Source of the DNA: JACOTV01 sp964579395
GTDB lineage: Bacteria; Patescibacteriota; Microgenomatia; UBA1406; GWC2-37-13
NCBI GenBank assembly: GCA_964579395.1
Contig: CAZOFT010000007.1
Coordinates: 17,415-81,414, forward strand
Reading direction: 5' to 3'
Length of the DNA stretch: 64,000 nucleotides
This document shows positions 58,917 through 64,000 of this stretch, in pieces (the stretch's first letter is position 1; each line of letters opens with the position of its first letter). Below the pieces are notes generated by a model. That model was not told the origin of the DNA. It made no database searches and was given only the letters and a program-made list of their open reading frames with translations. Both the position numbers and the translations under genes were made by a program.

Positions 58917-59429
58917 TCAAGGAGCATCCATTCGTTGAACATGGTCTTCTGGGTCGTATGTGTCGGTGTCTTTGAGCATATTGCTGAGTTCATTGATGGA
59001 TTTGGTCGAGGTAATAAAGCTGCGCGAACCACTTACATATATATCCCAGACAGTATTGGCAGTAAGAAGTCTTTGGAGCGCATCAGGACCATTTTCTGTC
59101 TTAAAAGACACAAGCACCACATCAAGCTGACGATCATATACCACGTCGACATCAGTGCTCAGATGTGGCAATTTGGTTATAAACTGCTTCATAACAATCT
59201 GATCATCTGAAGGAAGCTTCTTCATCGCTTGTTGATACGTTGTGGCAATTGTGTTGGTGTTGGTTGCCACATACTGAGGAGGTGTCGGCGTGGGTTGTTG
59301 TGCTGTATTCCCCAGAGGGAGAATACCTGAGCCGCTTCCGCCACGCGAAAGTATCGACACAATAACGCCCAGTACTACTGCTGCCGCGACAAGTCCGGTA
59401 AGAATGGCAGTTCGATTAATTCTTCTCAT
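58917..59429 (-). CDS. Single-pass partner protein of hydrolase module, copy 1
   Basis: 170 residues. N-terminal helix (AILTGLVAAAVVLGVIVSIL), a Thr/Pro linker (NTAQQPTPTPPQ), a helical region and the shared core LPHLSTDVDVVYDRQLDVVL-VSFKTENGPDALQRLLTAN. It follows the M74-like hydrolase by 9 bases. Like the other copies it has no cysteine or catalytic motif I can see, so a binding or regulatory role is likelier than an enzymatic one. Confidence 0.68.
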   Translation of the reverse strand: MRRINRTAILTGLVAAAVVLGVIVSILSRGGSGSGILPLGNTAQQPTPTPPQYVATNTNTIATTYQQAMKKLPSDDQIVMKQFITKLPHLSTDVDVVYDRQLDVVLVSFKTENGPDALQRLLTANTVWDIYVSGSRSFITSTKSINELSNMLKDTDTYDPEDHVQRMDAP

Positions 59430-59438
59430 AGGTTTGTA

Positions 59439-60365
59439 TTAACAGCCGCTTGATGTTGGTAAGCGATATTCATCTAATAGCCGCACGTGAAAGTGATCAT
59501 GGTGTCCGGCGTTACATGCTTGCGTCCCCCATGGTTCCATGACTACAAAATTGGTTTTTCCACTTTCTCTAGCATATGCCATGACAGCATTGTTGACGGT
59601 GTCATCATCATAAAAAATCATTTGTACCTGATTGGTGCTCAAAAACATCTTGCCAAGCTCGATACTGCGGCATTGGCCTTCGCTGAGTCCACCTCCGCAA
59701 CTACCGGGTTGGTCATAAAAAGCTGAGCACAAATTGGCAGCTGACAGATTAGTGATGCCTATGTCGACATCTACACCGTTTTTATGACTTGCGTGTCCGT
59801 CTGCATTCAAATCCCAAATCTCTAGTGTCGAGTCGGGATATCGTGTCTTCCACTGGATTGCCGTGCGATTCAGAAGTTGTACGAGGGCGGCGCTTCCACA
59901 GCTATTCCATGGGTGAGCTAAAACATATTCGCCGTTTACCGGCTCCGGCATCTGATAGTATCCGCTGGCAGAAGGCGCGCCGGCACGGGCCATAAACGCT
60001 GCGTCATCAATCTGCACATTGCCTCCACCTCCACCTCCGCCACCCGGTCCTCCGGTATTTCCACCCCCACCCACACTGGTAGTATCAGCTTCTGGAATTT
60101 CATTATCTTCAAATGCACTAATTAAGTTGGGCAAAATGTGAATGAAGGTTGGGGGAGCTGATTCAGTGTCAGAAACACCGCGCACCTCAGGCGATTTATA
60201 CATCGCCAGCATGATGCTACGACGTTGCGACTGGAACCAGTGTTTTGCATCGGCCGGAAGGGCGCTGGTGGCAACATAGGCCACGGCGAGAACGAGAATC
60301 ACAAGCGGCATCACGACATCAATCAGTGCTGATCGTTTTAAAGGATTATCTTTGTTGGTTCCCAT
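59439..60365 (-). CDS. Anchored M74/MepA-like murein endopeptidase, module copy 1
   Basis: 308 residues. N-terminal helix (about 13-35), the shared FIHILPNLIS-AFEDNEIPEADT segment, a long Gly-rich linker (GGGNTGGPGGGGGGGG), then a LAS-type metallopeptidase. GHASHKNGVDVDIG gives the first His and Asp, and HHDHFHVRL gives the second His pair, as in MepA (M74). Four or more cysteines (NSCGSA, NLCSAF, GSCGGG, GQCRS) suggest disulfides. It would cut D,D crosslinks. First gene of the operon. Confidence 0.83.
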   Translation of the reverse strand: MGTNKDNPLKRSALIDVVMPLVILVLAVAYVATSALPADAKHWFQSQRRSIMLAMYKSPEVRGVSDTESAPPTFIHILPNLISAFEDNEIPEADTTSVGGGGNTGGPGGGGGGGGNVQIDDAAFMARAGAPSASGYYQMPEPVNGEYVLAHPWNSCGSAALVQLLNRTAIQWKTRYPDSTLEIWDLNADGHASHKNGVDVDIGITNLSAANLCSAFYDQPGSCGGGLSEGQCRSIELGKMFLSTNQVQMIFYDDDTVNNAVMAYARESGKTNFVVMEPWGTQACNAGHHDHFHVRLLDEYRLPTSSGC

Positions 60366-60517
60366 AAGTATGTATATATAGATACCTTCTCAGACATGCT
60401 CTCGCACATCTGCCTTATAGTATAGAGTATCGGGGGATGCAGAGCAATGCAATAGTGTTTATTTTGTAGGTCATACAGGTATGTGAGTGTATGAAACTGG
60501 TAGTTACAAGTCTCTCA

Positions 60518-60546
60518 TTGACTTTTGTCTTTTTATTCATCACAAT
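60518..60546 (+). promoter_or_regulatory. Promoter TTGACT-17-CACAAT, Clp ATPase gene
   Basis: -35 TTGACT (60518-60523), 17-base spacer, -10 CACAAT (60541-60546), 6 bases before ATG 60553. The 150 bases upstream hold further AT-rich -10-like runs for the divergent hydrolase operon but no gene. Confidence 0.5.
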
Positions 60547-60552
60547 GAATGC

Positions 60553-63500
60553 ATGGGTCTTCTCAGTTTTATGAAGAAAGATGATAATAAGCCGTCAGAT
60601 CAGATGGCTCAATCGAGCGTGTCAGTACAAGCCGCGTCTAATACTGTGCCTTCATACGATCCTTCTGCGGGTCAACCTGCAGCGCAGGTACAGACAACAG
60701 AAGTCAGCACACAGACTGTAGCACAACCCGCAACGACCTCCGGTATGAGTGGCGGATATTCTGGCATGGGTGGACAGCCGGATTCAGCAGCAGTACAGAT
60801 GTCTCAAACAACCGGTGCCGACGGGCAAGTACAGCAGTCATCTGTTGGTGTTTCTGCAACCAGCGGACAGCCAGCTGTGCCTGCAGCTCAACCGGGTATG
60901 CCGCAGACCCCCGTAGATCCCAACGCGCCTGCACAGCCAGGACAACCCCCAGCAGACCCGAATGCTCCTGTTGATCCCAACGCGCCTGCTCAACCGGCAC
61001 AGCCTGCGGATCCGAATGCACCAGGAGACCCAAACAAAGCAGTTGATCCGAATGCACCAAAAGATTCAGCCACTGAAAAAAATGAAGAGATTGACTTGAT
61101 GACACATCTGACCCAGCGCTCCAATCGCGTATTTGTCATGGCATCTGGTAAGTCAAAAGAGTTTCATAATCAGTTCATCGATAGTGAGCAGCTCTTGTTT
61201 GGACTTCTCTCAGACACGGAGATCTATAAGCTGCTGACTGAGCTCAAGATTCAACCAAAGACAGTCGAGGCGGAATTGCAAAAAGTCTTTAAGCAAGAGC
61301 AATTTACGCAGACCCCTACGTTTTCGCCTCGAGTAAAGCGTATCATCGATAAGTCGTTGGTTATTGCGCGTCAACTAGGCTATGAGTTTATTTCGCCCGA
61401 ACACATCTTAGTGTCTTTGGTTGAGGAAAAAGAGGGTGTTGGTGCGCAAATATTGGCCAAGATGGGCTTGAAGCAGGAAGATTTGAATAAGAAAGTGACC
61501 GGTAAAAAAGAAGGTGCACAAGCGGCAGAAGATAAGAAAAAGAAAAATGTTCTGACAGAATACACGATTGATCTTACCGAAAAGGCAGCCAAAGGGCTTC
61601 TGGATCCGGTTGTAGAGCGCGCCGAGGTCATCGAGCGTGTGATTCACATCCTTTCCCGACGCACCAAAAACAATCCTGCACTGACCGGTGAGGCAGGCGT
61701 CGGAAAGACCGCAGTTGTTGAGGGACTGGCGCAGCGTATTGCGGCACGCCAAGTGCCAGAACCGCTTCTTGATAAGCAGATTTTGCAGCTTGATTTGATG
61801 AGTATTTTGGCAGGCGCCTCCCATCGCGGTGAGTTTGAGCAGCGCATGAAAGACCTCATTGAGCAGGTGCAGGCAGCAGAAGGTCACATAATTCTCTTTA
61901 TTGACGAGATTCACAATATTGTCGGTGCTGGTTCATCAGGCGAAGGATCGATGGACGCCAGTAATTTCCTCAAGCCGGCCCTAGCTCGCGGAGAGATCCA
62001 GCTTATCGGCGCAACCACGATCACCGAGTATCGTAAGTATATCGAAAAAGACCCTGCTTTGGAGCGTCGCTTCCAGCCGGTGTTTGTGCCAGAGCCTACA
62101 GAAGAGGCAGCTATCAAGATGGTTAAGGCAATTAAGGGTAAATATGAGGCATTTCATCGCGTGAAAATCCCAGATCCCGTGGTCGAAGATGCAGTTAAAC
62201 TCTCAAAGCGCTATGTAGGAGACCGATTCCTTCCGGATAAGGCGGTCGATTTGATCGATGAGGCGGCTTCTGCAGTGCGTCTTCCGTTGATTTCGCTTCC
62301 TGAAGAGATTCAGTCGCTTGAGACTCGTGTAAAGCAGCTTACCCAAGAGCACGATGAGGCAAAAGCCCATGGAGACAGTGTAAAAGCACGCATTCTCAAA
62401 AATAAAGTTGATGATGTGCAGGCGGATCTCAACAAGAAAAACGAAGAATATCAGATGAAAAAAGGCCAGACGACCACCGAAGTCACTGAGCAAATAATCA
62501 AAGATATTGTTGCACGCTGGACGGGCATTCCCGTGTCTAAGATCAGCGAGTCTGAGGTGGCCAAACTATCAAAGCTGGAGGACATTATCCATGAGCGCAT
62601 GATCGGCCAGGAAGAAGCAGTCGATGTGGTCGCCCAAGCGGTGCGTCGTGGACGTGCCGGGTTGAAATCGACCGGCCGCCCCATCGGAAGCTTTATTTTC
62701 CTTGGCCCAACCGGTGTCGGTAAAACCGAACTGTCAAAGACGTTGGCTGAGATTCTCTTTGGTCAGGAAGAGGCGATGATTCGCTTGGACATGACCGAGT
62801 ACATGGAAAAACATGAAGTGGCAAAGCTTCTTGGAGCGCCTCCTGGGTATGTGGGATATGAGGAGGGTGGCAAGCTTACAGAAGCCGTACGACGCAAACC
62901 ATACTCTGTTGTTTTGTTTGACGAGGTGGAGAAGGCGCATCCTGACATCTTCAACATTTTATTGCAGATTTTGGACGACGGCCGACTGACCGACAACAAA
63001 GGACATGTCATATCGTTTAAGAACACTGTCATTATCTGTACCTCCAATATCGGATCCAAGATCATTCAGCAGGAGTTGGCGAACAATCAAGATATGGCCA
63101 ACAATAAAAAGGCGTTTGAGGCCCTGAAAGATAAGGTCATGAATGAGCTGATGAAGTTTTTCCGCCCGGAGCTTGTGAATCGTTTTGATGAGGTGATCAT
63201 CTTTGAGCCGCTGTCATTTAAGGAAGTATCAAAGATCGTTGTGCTGCAGTTGAAGGCGCTTGTAAAGCTTCTTGAAGATCAGCAGATGAGTATGATCTAT
63301 ACCGATCCGGCGCTTGAGGAGATTGCTCGCCTTGGCTACGATCCGGTGTTTGGTGCTCGACCGCTTCGCCGCACGATTCAGAAGATGATCGAGAATCCGA
63401 TCTCAAGCCTGATCATCAAGGGTGAGATGAAAGAGGGAGACGTGGTGCGTATTGACTTTGACGGCAAGGACTTTATCTTTGATGTCGGGGCCGGCAAGCT

Positions 63501-64000
63501 CTTTGAAGCATCAGAAACTGACAAGAAAGTATATCTGTGCGAGACAACCAGTAAGACATTTGAGACTGAAGTCAAAGCGTCGGCAACGGTCGTATCGCCA
63601 TATTGTGGCTCCACCAAAGTGCGCCTGCTGACTGATGAGGAGCGTCGTGCAAAAGAGGCCGAGGAAAAGAAGGCGAAAGAAGAGGCTGAAGGGAAAAAAG
63701 AAGGCGATGATAAAAAATCAGCAGAAGGTGCGGATCCGAATGCCAAAAAAGATGCAGAAGGAAAAGATGGGGCTATAGATCCGACAAAAGATGGAGAAAA
63801 CCAGCCGGCTGATGCAGCTGCCTCTGATCCGAACGCGCCGAAAGATCCCAATGCCCCCACGGACCCGAATGCGCCTGCTGGTGATGCAAAAGAGATGCCT
63901 CAGGGACCGGATGTGGCAACGCCTGACACAATGTCTATTCCTTTGATGGGTGAAAACGCGCCTTCTGCACCCACGGCCGATCAGCCCGCATCAAACGGAC
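60553..64000 (+). CDS. Clp-type AAA+ ATPase (ClpB/ClpC-like) with DPNAP-repeat tails; runs off window
   Basis: 1149 codons without a stop. The first about 170 residues are a low-complexity tail with five DPNAP units. Then a Clp-N repeat (LTQRSNRVFVMASGKSKEFH), AAA1 with Walker A GEAGVGKTAVVEGLAQRI (about 379) and IDEIHNIVGAG, a short middle coil (LETRVKQLTQEHDEAKAHGD), and AAA2 with Walker A GPTGVGKTELSKTL (about 718), GAPPGYVGYEEGG and FDEVEKAHP. After the D2 small domain, the C-terminus again carries DPNAP units. No clear L/I/V-G-F/L ClpP loop is seen, so it may be a disaggregase. Confidence 0.93.
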   Translation, partial: MGLLSFMKKDDNKPSDQMAQSSVSVQAASNTVPSYDPSAGQPAAQVQTTEVSTQTVAQPATTSGMSGGYSGMGGQPDSAAVQMSQTTGADGQVQQSSVGVSATSGQPAVPAAQPGMPQTPVDPNAPAQPGQPPADPNAPVDPNAPAQPAQPADPNAPGDPNKAVDPNAPKDSATEKNEEIDLMTHLTQRSNRVFVMASGKSKEFHNQFIDSEQLLFGLLSDTEIYKLLTELKIQPKTVEAELQKVFKQEQFTQTPTFSPRVKRIIDKSLVIARQLGYEFISPEHILVSLVEEKEGVGAQILAKMGLKQEDLNKKVTGKKEGAQAAEDKKKKNVLTEYTIDLTEKAAKGLLDPVVERAEVIERVIHILSRRTKNNPALTGEAGVGKTAVVEGLAQRIAARQVPEPLLDKQILQLDLMSILAGASHRGEFEQRMKDLIEQVQAAEGHIILFIDEIHNIVGAGSSGEGSMDASNFLKPALARGEIQLIGATTITEYRKYIEKDPALERRFQPVFVPEPTEEAAIKMVKAIKGKYEAFHRVKIPDPVVEDAVKLSKRYVGDRFLPDKAVDLIDEAASAVRLPLISLPEEIQSLETRVKQLTQEHDEAKAHGDSVKARILKNKVDDVQADLNKKNEEYQMKKGQTTTEVTEQIIKDIVARWTGIPVSKISESEVAKLSKLEDIIHERMIGQEEAVDVVAQAVRRGRAGLKSTGRPIGSFIFLGPTGVGKTELSKTLAEILFGQEEAMIRLDMTEYMEKHEVAKLLGAPPGYVGYEEGGKLTEAVRRKPYSVVLFDEVEKAHPDIFNILLQILDDGRLTDNKGHVISFKNTVIICTSNIGSKIIQQELANNQDMANNKKAFEALKDKVMNELMKFFRPELVNRFDEVIIFEPLSFKEVSKIVVLQLKALVKLLEDQQMSMIYTDPALEEIARLGYDPVFGARPLRRTIQKMIENPISSLIIKGEMKEGDVVRIDFDGKDFIFDVGAGKLFEASETDKKVYLCETTSKTFETEVKASATVVSPYCGSTKVRLLTDEERRAKEAEEKKAKEEAEGKKEGDDKKSAEGADPNAKKDAEGKDGAIDPTKDGENQPADAAASDPNAPKDPNAPTDPNAPAGDAKEMPQGPDVATPDTMSIPLMGENAPSAPTADQPASNG

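Noticed and set aside
58540..60080. Short repeats that could suggest a CRISPR or satellite array
   Set aside because: They are Gly/Pro-rich codon runs (CCACCTCCGCC-type) encoding the linkers of the hydrolases, without regular repeat-spacer structure.
60900..61080. Tandem DNA repeat
   Set aside because: The repetition is the DPNAP protein motif within the Clp gene with variable codons, not an independent DNA element.
1..64000. tRNA genes
   Set aside because: I looked for T-loop (GGTTCGAATCC-like) sequences with matching acceptor stems in the gaps and found none. The few TTCGA hits lie inside genes.

Overview
This window looks like a chromosome segment of a Candidate Phyla Radiation (Patescibacteria) bacterium, probably of the Parcubacteria side. 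The basis is gene content: DUF4012, DUF2130, DUF5657, DUF2079 and DUF2298 proteins, small T4SS-pilin-like proteins, an ATP-dependent DNA ligase, a short ValRS, and dense packing with many 1-4 bp start/stop overlaps. TGA is used as a stop (many ATGA overlaps), so this is not the recoded (code 25) CPR lineage. I see no tRNA, CRISPR array, insertion sequence or phage gene. The only RNA gene is a lone 5S rRNA on the minus strand at 18953-19076. No gene-free stretch exceeds 300 bases.

Layout: 0-4.3 kb, envelope hydrolase, DUF2079 membrane protein and cation exchanger. 4.4-7.6 kb, a TasA/camelysin-type secreted-fibre locus with two dedicated Ser/His signal peptidases. 7.8-10.0 kb, a deoxyribosyltransferase-like/ribbon-helix-helix fusion, tRNA-binding protein, NlpC/P60 and Nudix. 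10.0-13.6 kb, an amino-sugar block (GlmU-type acetyltransferase, GlmS, YvcK/GlmR). 13.6-23.1 kb, membrane and regulatory proteins including an ECF sigma factor. 23.2-30.6 kb, a complete mevalonate operon (HMG-CoA reductase, archaeal-type HMG-CoA synthase, thiolase, an OB-only DUF35 protein, two GHMP kinases, HAD phosphatase, decarboxylase) with an IPP-isomerase-like Nudix gene on the other strand and undecaprenyl-diphosphate synthase at 32 kb. 32.7-43.6 kb, Fic, DNA ligase, three GT2 glycosyltransferases, MFS exporter and DUF2298. 43.7-47.4 kb, valS-rpmH-yidC-jag with no rnpA. 47.5-60.4 kb, an envelope apparatus region. 60.5 kb to the end, a Clp ATPase that runs off the window.

The best candidate for an undescribed system is 47.8-60.4 kb. 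A Cys-rich secreted protein ends in a T4SS-pilin-like membrane module. Next comes a giant (1548 aa) tail-anchored helical protein. On the opposite strand a TrbL/VirB6-like polytopic protein ends an operon holding three tandem copies of a two-gene unit. Each unit is a membrane-anchored peptidoglycan hydrolase followed by a small single-pass partner. The three hydrolases share an N-terminal anchor and a conserved FIHxLPxLIS...FED...ADT segment but carry three different catalytic domains (M74/MepA-like, M15/VanY-like, lysozyme/SLT-like).

A second general feature is promoter architecture. Many genes have a -10 hexamer (often TGn-TATAMT or TGn-TACAAT) only 5-14 bases before the start codon, with no obvious Shine-Dalgarno sequence, which predicts widespread leaderless or very short-leader mRNAs.
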